DNA of 64,000 nucleotides from Spirosoma sp. 48-14 (lineage in GTDB: Bacteria > Bacteroidota > Bacteroidia > Cytophagales > Spirosomataceae). The translations under genes and the position numbers were made by a program. How positions within the stretch are numbered: position 1 is the first letter of the stretch; each line of letters starts with the position of its first letter. Below are positions 32,124-40,749 of the stretch, in pieces. The notes beneath the pieces were generated by a model. It was not told where the DNA came from, searched no databases, and was given only the letters and a program-made list of their open reading frames with translations. The stretch spans positions 29,395 to 93,394 of the forward strand of contig NZ_MKUD01000088.1 in the NCBI RefSeq assembly GCF_001898575.1, written 5' to 3'.

Positions 32124-32222
32124 AACAAAGCACGAAACCGGACGAAAACTAACTTTTCGATAATTGAGATAACTGTCTGTTATTCAATAAATACGAAAAG
32201 AATGGTTTCGCCTGGTTTCGCT
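32109..32222. other. Probable attachment-site region (right prophage end)
   Basis: Between the integrase stop and mrp lie CTGAAACAA at 32109 and again at 32120, CACGAAACCGG at 32131, and the opposite-orientation pair TGGTTTCGC at 32203 and 32213. Between them is a 48-base stem-loop (CTTTTCG 32153-32159 with CGAAAAG 32194-32200, and a second inner stem). Such paired repeats next to an integrase gene are typical of integrase arm sites. The core crossover sequence cannot be fixed without the left end. Confidence 0.4.
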
Positions 32223-32260
32223 TATATAACTGTACGGTAAATTTATATGTTCTATGCGAT

Positions 32261-33364
32261 TTATGCAACCTGTACCCGTTCGGTTCGGTCAAGGCTTGCA
32301 TTTCGGATGGCCACCTGTTGAGCCAATGCTTCGGCAGCTGATCGGAAAGCTTCGCTGGCAATGGGCTCGCCAACACTAATGGCTGGTCGACCTTCATCGC
32401 CCGCTTCCCGAATTCCCTGTACTAATGGAATCTGTCCTAACAGCGGTACACTAAATTGATTAGCGAGATGTTGTCCGCCACCTTTTCCGAAAATATAATA
32501 TTGGTGATCCGGTAATTCAGCAGGAGTAAAGTACGACATATTCTCGATAACCCCCAGCACAGGTACATTGATCTGTGGTTGACGGAACATAGCCAGACCT
32601 TTAGTAGCATCAGCCAGTGCCACTTTTTGCGGGGTCGTTACAATGATTGCCCCCGTTACCGGGACCGTCTGTACTAGCGTCAGGTGAATATCACCCGTAC
32701 CAGGCGGCAGATCGATCAGTAAGTAGTCTAATTCGCCCCAGTCGGCATCCGAGAAAAATTGCTGCAAGGCACGCCCGGCCATGGTTCCACGCCAGATGAT
32801 TGCCTGTTGTGGGTCGACTAAAAAGCCCATCGACAGCATTTTAATGCCAAATTGCTGAACCGGCTCCATTTTTGTCTGCCCATCGACCTGAAAAATACGC
32901 GGTTGGATATTTTCAGCACCAAACATGGTCGGCATGGATGGGCCGTAAATATCAGCATCAATGATACCGACCTTAGCGCCGGATTTATGCAGGGCAATCG
33001 CCAGATTTGCCGTAACGGTCGATTTGCCGACTCCTCCTTTTCCCGATGAAACAGCAATGATATTCTTAACACCTGGGAGGGTAGGAGCGTTTGCTCGAGT
33101 CGAGGTTACGTCCGATTTCATATCGACTGTCACCTGAATATCGGCTCCAATGTGCGTATGAATGGTGTCTTCGCAGCGTTTACGAATAACTTCCTTGAGG
33201 GGGCAGGCGGGGGTAGTTAGTACGACGGTGAAACGAACGGAGCCAATGCCCAGGGTTACGTCGCGGACCATGTTGAGCGAAACAATATCGCGCTTTAAAT
33301 CTGGTTCTTCAACGGTGCTCAACGCCCGCAGAACGGCTTCTTGTGATAATCGATAATCGGACAT
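32261..33364 (-). CDS. mrp: Mrp/ApbC iron-sulfur carrier ATPase
   Basis: A 367-residue protein from ATG 33364. Residues 1-90 form a MIP18/DUF59 domain (LSTVEEPDLKRDIVSLNMV). The ATPase part has the deviant Walker A SSGKGGVGKSTVTANLA and IDADIYGPSMP. It moves [4Fe-4S] clusters to target proteins in the cytosol. The usual CxxC after ENMSYF is absent (ENMSYFTPAELPDHQYYIFG), as in other Bacteroidota homologues I recall. It is the first host gene next to the prophage. Confidence 0.9.
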   Translation of the reverse strand: MSDYRLSQEAVLRALSTVEEPDLKRDIVSLNMVRDVTLGIGSVRFTVVLTTPACPLKEVIRKRCEDTIHTHIGADIQVTVDMKSDVTSTRANAPTLPGVKNIIAVSSGKGGVGKSTVTANLAIALHKSGAKVGIIDADIYGPSMPTMFGAENIQPRIFQVDGQTKMEPVQQFGIKMLSMGFLVDPQQAIIWRGTMAGRALQQFFSDADWGELDYLLIDLPPGTGDIHLTLVQTVPVTGAIIVTTPQKVALADATKGLAMFRQPQINVPVLGVIENMSYFTPAELPDHQYYIFGKGGGQHLANQFSVPLLGQIPLVQGIREAGDEGRPAISVGEPIASEAFRSAAEALAQQVAIRNASLDRTERVQVA

Positions 33365-33421
33365 TCCGGGAAATGGATAATGAATAATGCATACGGCAAT
33401 AATCAATCGGCGCGACGGCCA

Positions 33422-34420
33422 TTAATCATTGAACAGTATACATTTTTCTAAACGCCCACGTACGTCAGCCAGTTCCGCCGACACATCGATTCGGTTCGAT
33501 AATGTTTCTAATTGTGACAGTAACTTTCTCAGAAATACCTGGTGGGCTGGACTCGTTTCACCATACAATGGCCGATGAGCTAGTGATTTACTTATCTGCG
33601 TCCATTCTGCTACAAAATGGCGTAGTTCGGTATCAAAAGCACTGTCAACAAACTTTTCGAAAATATACGCCTGCGCCTGCGCGTTTGGGTGAATTAGGTC
33701 GGCTTCGTAAAAACGGTAATCACGCAGATCGTCTATCATTAATTCGTAGGCTGGAAAATACACGATCCAGTTGTTCCATATGGTAAGCTCATGGGCAATA
33801 ACGCGGAGTGTCGATTTACTGACATTGTTCAGAGGAAGGGTATCGCGTGTGTGACGGACTGGGCTTACAGTAAGTACGATTTTGAGAGAAGAATTGGCTT
33901 TATGTAGCGTTTTCATCAATCGGGTCATATCGTCACGCAGGTGGTCGATCTGATAAAGGTACTTCTCGAACAATTGCCCCGGCATTTTGTGGCAGTTGGC
34001 AACCACTTTTCCCGTTTCAATATGCCTGTAGACGACCGCCGAACCTAAGGTGAGAAACAGGAAGTCTGCTTTTTGAATGGCTTCGGCTGTAGTTCTCAGG
34101 CAGTTCATCAATTTGATGCGCAGGTCATCCTGGCTATTCGCCCAGAGCGATGAATGGAAATCGTAATGAAACCAAACGCCATCCCGTTCGACATACCGAT
34201 TTTCGTCTGGTCTATTTCCATGCAAAGCCATCGTCAATAGCTTAGCCATCGATACCGGATTGAAAATGGTGCCAAATGGATTGTTCAATACGGTAAGTTT
34301 ATGATCGGCCAGGCGACTTCCTATTACTTCCGCAAAGCAGGAGCCAAGGGTTACAATTCGGCTCTTCAGACCAATGCGATAGGGGAGGATTTCGGGCGAA
34401 AAATCAGTATGAAGTTTCAT
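33422..34420 (-). CDS. GSCFA-domain protein
   Basis: A 332-residue protein of the GSCFA family, named for the block VTLGSCFAEVIGSRL near residue 25, which acts like the first block of SGNH/GDSL hydrolases. A GTIFNP motif and a DLIHPNAQAQAYIFEKF motif with the catalytic-type Asp and His follow. An esterase or acyl-transferase activity on surface sugars is likely from the fold. The gene precedes mrp on the same strand by 57 bases. Confidence 0.8.
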   Translation of the reverse strand: MKLHTDFSPEILPYRIGLKSRIVTLGSCFAEVIGSRLADHKLTVLNNPFGTIFNPVSMAKLLTMALHGNRPDENRYVERDGVWFHYDFHSSLWANSQDDLRIKLMNCLRTTAEAIQKADFLFLTLGSAVVYRHIETGKVVANCHKMPGQLFEKYLYQIDHLRDDMTRLMKTLHKANSSLKIVLTVSPVRHTRDTLPLNNVSKSTLRVIAHELTIWNNWIVYFPAYELMIDDLRDYRFYEADLIHPNAQAQAYIFEKFVDSAFDTELRHFVAEWTQISKSLAHRPLYGETSPAHQVFLRKLLSQLETLSNRIDVSAELADVRGRLEKCILFND

Positions 34421-34578
34421 ACTTTCTTAACAAATAAACACCCTGTTTAGGTCCGTTTATAGTTAAAAATATGCCTTCTTTAGTTGCTGATAATCAATGG
34501 GTAAGGCTAAAAAAGAAGCTATCCTTACTGAGTGTTTTATGGAACACAGCGTAGCAACTTTACCCTGCTAGAGCAATA

Positions 34579-34621
34579 AAAGAAGGGCCCGCATTGTCGT
34601 TCGACAAGCGGGCCCTTCTTT
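34579..34621 (-). terminator. Terminator of rpsF-rpsR-rplI operon
   Basis: A 14-bp perfect stem AAAGAAGGGCCCGC / GCGGGCCCTTCTTT, extended by TTGTC/GACAA, lies 19 bases after the rplI stop, with A/T runs on both sides. It can terminate transcription from either direction. Confidence 0.9.
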
Positions 34622-34639
34622 AGCATGAGTCGGTGGTGC

Positions 34640-35083
34640 TTATTCAGCAGAAACGACTTCGAATTTAACTTTATGCTTCACATCCTTGTGCAGATCGAGC
34701 GATGCTTCGTAGGTGCCAAGGGTTTTCACATCGTCAAGAGTAATTTTCTTCCGGTCGATGTCGAACCCTTTTTCGCGAAGTGCTTCGGCAACCTGCGTGT
34801 TGGTTACACGACCGAAGATTTTACCACTTTCACCCGCTTTTGCAGGGATAGAGAGGGTAATATCACCGATAGCTTCTGCTAAAGCGAGTGCATCGTTTTT
34901 GATTTTCTCGGCTTTGTGAGCAGCCTGACGAATGTTTTCGGCAACAATCTTTTTATTCGATTCGGTTGCCATTACTGCATACCCCTGAGGAATCAGGTAG
35001 TTGCGGCCGTAGCCGGGCTTCACCGTAACGGTATCGTTTTTGTAGCCCAGGCCGGCAATATCAGTTTTTAAAATGATGTCCAT
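34640..35083 (-). CDS. rplI: Ribosomal protein bL9
   Basis: A 147-residue bL9: N-terminal domain with DIAGLGYKNDTVTVKPGYGR and NYLIPQGYAVMAT, a long connecting helix and a C-terminal domain with GKIFGRVTNTQVAEALRE. It binds 23S rRNA and reaches out from the L1 stalk base. Last gene of the rpsF-rpsR-rplI operon. The gap to rpsR (86 bases) contains a short run of host repeat words (GTTTTCGGTTTACAG). Confidence 0.97.
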   Translation of the reverse strand: MDIILKTDIAGLGYKNDTVTVKPGYGRNYLIPQGYAVMATESNKKIVAENIRQAAHKAEKIKNDALALAEAIGDITLSIPAKAGESGKIFGRVTNTQVAEALREKGFDIDRKKITLDDVKTLGTYEASLDLHKDVKHKVKFEVVSAE

Positions 35084-35169
35084 TTTTTAAAAAGTTTTCG
35101 GTTTACAGCTTGCAGTTTACAGTACAGCGCTCAAAGGCGACAGATTACTGAAAACAGACTACTGAAAAC

Positions 35170-35421
35170 CTATTTTAGTGAATCGCCTACGTAAGGCAGG
35201 ATGGCTAAATGACGAGCGCGTTTGACAGCCTGGGCCACTTTGCGCTGGTTTTTGAGGCTTGTGCCGGTCAGCCGACGGGGCAGAATTTTACCCTGTTCGT
35301 TCAGCAGTTTCAGCAGGAAGTTGCCATCCTTGTAATCGATGTATTTGATACCAGCTTTCTTAAAGCGGTCGTACTTTTTGCGGTTCTCGGTTTTCGAGAC
35401 AGATTCGTTTTGTAAGCTCAT
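35170..35421 (-). CDS. rpsR: Ribosomal protein bS18
   Basis: An 83-residue bS18 from ATG 35421; a longer frame would overlap rpsF. Key block: IKYIDYKDGNFLLKLLNEQG, ILPRRLTGTSLKNQRKVAQA and KRARHLAILPY. It binds 16S rRNA with bS6, the product of the gene before it, on the small-subunit platform. Confidence 0.97.
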   Translation of the reverse strand: MSLQNESVSKTENRKKYDRFKKAGIKYIDYKDGNFLLKLLNEQGKILPRRLTGTSLKNQRKVAQAVKRARHLAILPYVGDSLK

Positions 35422-35434
35422 GATCAGGGACCTA

Positions 35435-35797
35435 TCAGGCGTTTTCGGTTTGTTTTTTCTTACCAACTAAGCCGTTGCGCTTCTTTTCGTTGTAGGCAAC
35501 AGCGTGCTTGTCGAGCGAAACCGTCAGGTGACGGATCACACGTTCATCGCGCAGATACTCCGTGTTGAGTTTCTCGATGATCGTTCCCGGAGCCTTAAAC
35601 TCGAAGAGTTGATAGTAACCCGTGTTCTTGTGCTGGATTGGGTAGGCTAATTTACGCAGACCCATGCTGTCTTCATGAACAAGCTCCGCACCATTATCGG
35701 TGAGCACTTTCCGGAACTTGTCAACGGTGTCCTTCATCTGAGCATCAGATAAAACGGGAGTTAAAATGAACACCGTTTCGTAGTTATTCAGAAACAT
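35435..35797 (-). CDS. rpsF: Ribosomal protein bS6
   Basis: A 120-residue bS6 beginning FLNNYETVFILTPVLSDAQM, with GLRKLAYPIQHKNTGYYQLF in the core. The C-terminal tail is basic and extended. First gene of the operon; a TATCTTTG promoter element is 27 bases upstream. Confidence 0.97.
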   Translation of the reverse strand: MFLNNYETVFILTPVLSDAQMKDTVDKFRKVLTDNGAELVHEDSMGLRKLAYPIQHKNTGYYQLFEFKAPGTIIEKLNTEYLRDERVIRHLTVSLDKHAVAYNEKKRNGLVGKKKQTENA

Positions 35798-35823
35798 TTT
35801 TTGAATTGGTTGAAATGAGGGCG

Positions 35824-35831
35824 CAAAGATA
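35824..35831 (-). promoter_or_regulatory. rpsF -7 promoter element
   Basis: TATCTTTG on the minus strand fits TAnnTTTG, with the start codon 27 bases downstream. The -33 region lies in the adjoining inverted repeat and has no clear TTG. The rplU operon has the same arrangement. Confidence 0.6.
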
Positions 35832-35834
35832 GGG

Positions 35835-35934
35835 TTTTTTTGACAGGATTCACAGGATTTTCAAGATTTATTGAACTGGATACACCCAACAGTCGCAACA
35901 AATCCTGAGAATCCTGTGAATCCTGTCAAAAAAA
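35835..35934. repeat. 35-bp intergenic inverted repeat (GACAGGATTCACAGG type)
   Basis: Arms 35835-35869 and 35900-35934 match at 33 of 35 positions and end in runs of seven T and seven A. The arms are built from a reiterated CACAGGATT-like word. It sits between the end of the coiled-coil gene and the start of rpsF and can act as a terminator for the former. Confidence 0.85.
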
Positions 35935-35942
35935 CGGTCTTA

Positions 35943-36884
35943 TTACTTCACCGTAAACTCGCCTTCGCCAATTCGAAAGCCTTCACAGTAGATTTCAATA
36001 ATGTGTTTGCCCTCGTTAAAGCGCTGAGAACCTCGCCCATAAATGAAGTCTACGGTTTGACGGCTATTGTCGAAATTGAACCGTTGCATAGCCGTATAGA
36101 TCATGCCCTGCCCACCATAGGTGAATTCGCCGGAGCCAGTTGCCAGATCTGAAATGACAGCACCACTAGGGTCCAGGATACGCATATATAATACTTTCTC
36201 CTCCTGCTTGGCTAACCCATTGGGGGCAAGCCGAACCGATACTTTTATTTTATCGATCCGTTTTGCCTTATAGGTGCCACCATCTTTCTCCTTGCCGCGC
36301 TTATTAATGGCATCTACCGTTATGTTCTCTGCCCGAAGGGCGGCCGCTATGGTTACTTTCTCTGTTAATTCCTGGTTTTTGGTCGATACCGCAACCACCG
36401 AATCACTAAGCGTTTGCCGCTCGGCTTTCAGCCCCGTATTTTCTTCGGCAAGGGTGGCGTTTTGCTGGCTCAATACGCCATTTTCTTCTTTCAATCGGGC
36501 GATTTCCTGGTCTTTCTGAGCCAGTAGGGCCTGGTAGTTTCGGATTTTCTGGTCGTATTTTTTACTATCAAACGAACCTACATTTTTAAGTTCATTTTTA
36601 TCGACTTCCAATTGGGCTTTCACTTTCATTAAAGAGTCGATATTACCACCGAGTTGTTGAATCTCTGCGATTTTGGCATCCAGTTGTGCCGAGATCGAGT
36701 CGAGTTTGGTCTTCGCAATCAGTACCTCTTCAGTCTTGGCTGCAATGGTGGCGTCTTTCGTTTTATTGTCCTGCCGTTCCTGATAATAGAAGTATAACAG
36801 CAGTACATTAAGAGCCGCTAGAACGAGTAGAGCGACCAGTAAGTAGCTACGGCTATTATTTCGAGGTTGAGGTCTGGGTTCCAT
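35943..36884 (-). CDS. Membrane-anchored coiled-coil protein
   Basis: A 313-residue protein with one N-terminal membrane helix (residues 14-33, LLVALLVLAALNVLLLYFYY), a long coiled coil (about 40-195, with heptads such as DQEIARLKEENGVLSQQNA) and a C-terminal beta domain (about 205-313, IKVSVRLAPNGLAKQEEKVL). This envelope-scaffold layout is common in Bacteroidota, but I recognise no named family. It may link the inner membrane to a periplasmic partner. Confidence 0.7.
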   Translation of the reverse strand: MEPRPQPRNNSRSYLLVALLVLAALNVLLLYFYYQERQDNKTKDATIAAKTEEVLIAKTKLDSISAQLDAKIAEIQQLGGNIDSLMKVKAQLEVDKNELKNVGSFDSKKYDQKIRNYQALLAQKDQEIARLKEENGVLSQQNATLAEENTGLKAERQTLSDSVVAVSTKNQELTEKVTIAAALRAENITVDAINKRGKEKDGGTYKAKRIDKIKVSVRLAPNGLAKQEEKVLYMRILDPSGAVISDLATGSGEFTYGGQGMIYTAMQRFNFDNSRQTVDFIYGRGSQRFNEGKHIIEIYCEGFRIGEGEFTVK

Positions 36885-37009
36885 ATAATATGGGTTAAGC
36901 GATCAAGTATGGTTAAAATCCTTACCAAAACTAGCCTTGGAGGCAGTTTATTGTCTTGTTTTGCACAATAATACTAAACGATTCGTAGAAGGTCATAATA
37001 TAAGCACCT

Positions 37010-37669
37010 ATGATTGCCGACGCTATTCATCAAATTGAGAGCTCATTGCCCGATTATGCCAAGTTGATTGCCGTGACAAAAACCAAGCCGGTGGCGCTGA
37101 TGCGGGAAGCATACGTTGCCGGATGCCACCGGTTTGGTGAAAATAAAGTGCAGGAGATGGCAGAAAAACAACCGCAATTGCCTGCCGATATTGAATGGCA
37201 TCTGATTGGGCATCTGCAAAGCAATAAGGTAAAATACATTGCCCCATTTGTTTCACTGATTCATTCGATCGACAGCCTGAAACTCTTGCAGGAAGTCAAT
37301 AAACAGGCCGCCAAACACAACCGAATCATTAAATGCCTGTTACAGATTCACATTGCCGATGAAGAAACCAAGTTTGGTCTTTCGCCCGACGAAGCTGCGG
37401 TTCTACTCCATGCGCCTGAGTTAGATGGACTTTCAAACATCCGTTTAATTGGTCTGATGGGGCTAGCCACTAATACGGATGATGAAGCACAAATTCGACA
37501 GGAGTTTCGGGGACTGAAGCAGCTCTATGACCAGTTGGCACATATTGAACGCCCGAATGTGCAATTCAGGGAACTTTCGATGGGTATGAGCGGTGATTAT
37601 CGGATCGCCCTGGAGGAAGGAAGCACAATGGTTCGGGTTGGGAGTGCTATTTTTGGAAGTCGAAACTAA
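37010..37669 (+). CDS. YggS-family pyridoxal phosphate homeostasis protein
   Basis: A 219-residue PLP-binding protein of the YggS/PROSC family. Lys in LIAVTKTKPV holds PLP; other blocks are GENKVQEMAEK, WHLIGHLQSNKVKYI and LSMGMSGDYRIALEEGSTMVRVGSAIFG. It controls free PLP and amino-acid balance in the cytosol. It is transcribed away from the coiled-coil gene. Confidence 0.93.
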   Translation: MIADAIHQIESSLPDYAKLIAVTKTKPVALMREAYVAGCHRFGENKVQEMAEKQPQLPADIEWHLIGHLQSNKVKYIAPFVSLIHSIDSLKLLQEVNKQAAKHNRIIKCLLQIHIADEETKFGLSPDEAAVLLHAPELDGLSNIRLIGLMGLATNTDDEAQIRQEFRGLKQLYDQLAHIERPNVQFRELSMGMSGDYRIALEEGSTMVRVGSAIFGSRN

Positions 37670-37777
37670 ACCAAAATCGTTGTGATTTTACTGAGCGCGT
37701 TGATTTTGGTTGTCTATTCGCCATAACAACAGCATCAGAAAAATCAGTAACGTCATTTAAATACCCGTTCAGACAGT

Positions 37778-38155
37778 ATGAAATTTTTCCTTCAATCAGG
37801 GGCTCTATTAGGTGTATTAGGGGTTGCGCTGGGCGCGTTTGGGGCGCATGCCCTGCGAACCATGCTGGAGGCATCGGGCCGAACAGCGACGTTTGAAACC
37901 GCCGTTAAATACCAGTTTTATCATGCTCTGGCACTTGTACTGGTCGGACTGCTGATGCATGCATTCGGGAGTAATCCCTCAACGATGAAACTGCTCAATT
38001 GGGCGGGGTATTCATTTTTAGGAGGAGTTCTCATCTTCTCAGGTTCACTTTACATTCTATGCTTTACAGGCATAACCTGGTTAGGGGCAATTACGCCCCT
38101 GGGTGGGCTGGCCATGATAGCGGGTTGGGCACTTTTATTCTGGGCGTTTGTTTAA
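37778..38155 (+). CDS. DUF423 membrane protein
   Basis: A 125-residue protein with four membrane helices. It shows the DUF423 signature: an N-terminal GALLGVLGVALGAFGAHALR, a YQFYHALALVLVGLL helix and a C-terminal LGGLAMIAGWALLFWAF. Function of the family is unknown. It stands alone between yggS-like and prfC. Confidence 0.9.
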   Translation: MKFFLQSGALLGVLGVALGAFGAHALRTMLEASGRTATFETAVKYQFYHALALVLVGLLMHAFGSNPSTMKLLNWAGYSFLGGVLIFSGSLYILCFTGITWLGAITPLGGLAMIAGWALLFWAFV

Positions 38156-38256
38156 CTTGTAGATGAAGAGCGGACTGGTGAAAAACGCTGGGATAAATAG
38201 GGCTGAGTCTTGTGTTTATTCTAAGATGTTCACGCTTCATTCTTAACTAATCTTCG

Positions 38257-38264
38257 TAAATTTG
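38257..38264 (+). promoter_or_regulatory. prfC -7 promoter element
   Basis: TAAATTTG fits TAnnTTTG and lies 19 bases before the prfC start codon, leaving a leader of about 14 bases. The -33 region is not clearly conserved. Confidence 0.55.
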
Positions 38265-38283
38265 CGCTCTTATTCTAAGAATA

Positions 38284-39879
38284 ATGCAAACGAATATACA
38301 GGCAGAAACCGCCCGTCGGCGTACGTTCGCCATCATTAGCCACCCGGATGCCGGGAAAACCACACTTACCGAAAAACTCCTGCTCTTTGGTGGCGCTATT
38401 CAAACGGCAGGGGCCGTTAAATCGAATAAGATTAAAAAGACGGCTACCTCTGACTTTATGGAAATTGAGAAGCAGCGCGGTATTTCTGTAGCTACTTCGG
38501 TGATGACCTTTGAGTACGACAACCTGAAAATCAATATTCTCGATACGCCCGGTCACAAAGATTTTGCGGAAGATACGTACCGGACTCTGACGGCAGTAGA
38601 TAGTGTTATTCTGGTTATTGACTGTGTTAAAGGCGTGGAGGAACAAACCGAACGGCTCATGGAAGTGTGCCGAATGCGTGATACGCCCGTCATTATCTTC
38701 ATCAATAAACTGGATCGTGAGGGCCGCAATCCATTTGACCTGCTGGATGAACTGGAAGAAAAGCTAACCATTCGGGTTCGACCCATGACCTGGCCGGTCA
38801 ATATGGGATCGGACTTCAAAGGTGTTTATAGCCTGATCGAGAAAAAGTTATATTTCTTCAAAGTCAACAAAACGAAAGTTGAAGATGATGTGCTGCCGAT
38901 TGAGCTGGAAGATAGTTTACTCGATAAAAAAGTAGGTGAGCGCGATGCAGCCCAACTTCGGGAGGATGTCGAGCTAATCGAAGGAGTTTATGACCCATTT
39001 GATCGACAGGCATATCTGGATGGAAAACTGGCGCCAGTGTTCTTTGGGTCGGCGGTGAACAACTTTGGGGTGAAAGAGCTGCTGGAAGGCTTTTGTGGAA
39101 TTTCGCCCGAACCGATTGCCCGCCCGACCGATAAGCGCGAAGTCCAACCGGATGAAAAAGCATTCAGTGGGTTTGTCTTTAAAATTCACGCGAATCTTGA
39201 CCCTCGCCATCGCGACCGGATTGCCTTCCTGCGTATCTGTTCGGGCGTTTTTGAACGCAATAAGTTTTATCACCATACGCGGCTCGATAAAAATGTGCGA
39301 TTTGCTAGTCCGTTCAGTTTCATGGCCGATAGCAAAAGTGTAGTGGAAGAAGGCTTTCCGGGCGACGTAGTCGGACTTTATGATACGGGCACGTTCAAAA
39401 TTGGCGATACATTGACCGAAGGTGAAGAGTTACAGTTTCAGGGAATTCCCAGCTTCTCACCAGAAATTTTCAAGGAATTAGTCAACCTTGACCCGATGAA
39501 ATCAAAGCAACTCGACAAAGGTATTCAGCAGTTGACTGACGAGGGGGTGGCTCAGTTGTTTAACCTCGATATAGGAAATCGGAAAATCGTTGGTACCGTT
39601 GGTGAACTTCAGTTTGAGGTAATTCAATACCGACTAGAGAACGAATACGGCGCTAAATGTCGTTGGGTACCGCTCAATTACACGAAGGCCTGCTGGATCA
39701 CATCTGAAAATCCGCCAAAGCTGGCAGAGTTCATTCGGCTCAAAGGCAACCAGATAGCCTACGATAAAGATAATAACCCAGTGTTTCTGGCCGAATCAGA
39801 CTGGATGCTGCGGATGAACCAGCAGAATAATCCTGATATCCAATTCCACCTGACGTCGGAGTTTAACGTGATTGTTTGA
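38284..39879 (+). CDS. prfC: Peptide chain release factor 3
   Basis: A 531-residue GTPase. G1 is ISHPDAGKTTLTEKL, G2 RGISVATSVMTF, G3 DTPGHKDFAEDTYR and G4 NKLDREG; the C-terminal parts (GELQFEVIQYRLENEYGAKC, WITSENPPKL) are specific for RF3. It releases RF1/RF2 from the ribosome after termination. Length and domain order are normal. Confidence 0.97.
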   Translation: MQTNIQAETARRRTFAIISHPDAGKTTLTEKLLLFGGAIQTAGAVKSNKIKKTATSDFMEIEKQRGISVATSVMTFEYDNLKINILDTPGHKDFAEDTYRTLTAVDSVILVIDCVKGVEEQTERLMEVCRMRDTPVIIFINKLDREGRNPFDLLDELEEKLTIRVRPMTWPVNMGSDFKGVYSLIEKKLYFFKVNKTKVEDDVLPIELEDSLLDKKVGERDAAQLREDVELIEGVYDPFDRQAYLDGKLAPVFFGSAVNNFGVKELLEGFCGISPEPIARPTDKREVQPDEKAFSGFVFKIHANLDPRHRDRIAFLRICSGVFERNKFYHHTRLDKNVRFASPFSFMADSKSVVEEGFPGDVVGLYDTGTFKIGDTLTEGEELQFQGIPSFSPEIFKELVNLDPMKSKQLDKGIQQLTDEGVAQLFNLDIGNRKIVGTVGELQFEVIQYRLENEYGAKCRWVPLNYTKACWITSENPPKLAEFIRLKGNQIAYDKDNNPVFLAESDWMLRMNQQNNPDIQFHLTSEFNVIV

Positions 39880-39975
39880 TTCCGGCCATTGAAATAGATT
39901 CTTTAATTCAATAAAACTCCTTCGTCGTTAGTGTGTTGTTATAGGTGTTACTCACGTTAAAAACGAGCTATACCT

Positions 39976-40302
39976 ATGACACACACACTTGCAGCCCTGG
40001 CAGTGGCCTTGCTGTTGACCGGAACAGCAGTTGCTCAGCAAAAACCTGGAAAACGTTCTGCAGGCACAAAGACATCTGCTAGAGCGACCCCCTCCTCAAA
40101 TGCCGATCAAAATTCTACATCGGGTTCGAATAAGCAAGATAAGGGGCCCGTTGCCGGGACCGGTTTGACAAATGATCAATATCAGACGCAGGCAACTGAT
40201 AATTCGACGGATAAACCGACAAAAGTAGATGCCACGAGCAGCGTCAGAACGGGGCCTTCGCCAGTAAAAGCCCGTAAGAAATCTCCTAAATCTGCTAATT
40301 GA
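39976..40302 (+). CDS. Small secreted protein, Ser/Thr/Lys-rich
   Basis: A 108-residue protein with a signal peptide (LAALAVALLLTGTAVAQQ). The mature part is low complexity: Lys, Ser, Thr, Gly and Asn with no predicted fold. It may be a periplasmic or surface disordered protein. No family recognised. Confidence 0.55.
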   Translation: MTHTLAALAVALLLTGTAVAQQKPGKRSAGTKTSARATPSSNADQNSTSGSNKQDKGPVAGTGLTNDQYQTQATDNSTDKPTKVDATSSVRTGPSPVKARKKSPKSAN

Positions 40303-40413
40303 TAAAGTGTTTGTAGCCAACTTAAAGAGCCACACTTTAATAAAGGTTTAATAACTATTTGGTTAGAGATAGGTTCTATTCGTGTAATGAACCACATAAA
40401 ACCAGCTAGACGA

Positions 40414-40638
40414 ATGAAGACCTTAATGATTGCAGCCGTGGCTGCTATGCTGATGACAGGTGCAGCGTATGCTCAGGACGACATGAAGAAAGACGCCAAG
40501 ATGGAGCATAAAAAAATGAAGCATGATGCCAAAATGATGAAGAAGGAGGCCAAGAAAGATGGTGACGAAGCTAAAGCCGATGCCGCAAAAGACATGAAGA
40601 AAGAGGCAAAAGCGATGAAAAAAGACGCTAAGCAATAA
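40414..40638 (+). CDS. Small secreted Lys/Met-rich repeat protein
   Basis: A 74-residue protein from ATG 40414, giving a clean signal peptide (MKTLMIAAVAAMLMTGAAYAQ is 21 residues and ends before DD). The mature part consists of repeats like MKKDAK, MKHDAK, MKKEAK, an amphipathic basic/acidic helix with many Met and some His. Metal or membrane-surface binding is possible. No family recognised. Confidence 0.55.
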   Translation: MKTLMIAAVAAMLMTGAAYAQDDMKKDAKMEHKKMKHDAKMMKKEAKKDGDEAKADAAKDMKKEAKAMKKDAKQ

Positions 40639-40685
40639 ATAATTTACTATACTTCTAGATAAGCCCCGAATTTCGGGTCTGACAA

Positions 40686-40749
40686 ACCATCGAAAGCCTC
40701 CTCAACGTTGTGGTTACCAAACTACAATGTTGAGGAGGCTTTCGATGGT
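40686..40749. repeat. Intergenic inverted repeat with 21-bp perfect arms
   Basis: Arms 40686-40711 and 40724-40749 differ at one position, including 21 perfect outer pairs (ACCATCGAAAGCCTCCTCAAC). It lies 48 bases after the Lys/Met-rich gene. It lacks a T run, so it may be an mRNA 3' stabilising hairpin or a small mobile-element remnant. Confidence 0.75.

Noticed and set aside
32149..32397. 82-codon minus-strand frame at the prophage border
   Set aside because: Starts inside mrp in another frame and covers the probable attachment region; no supporting feature.
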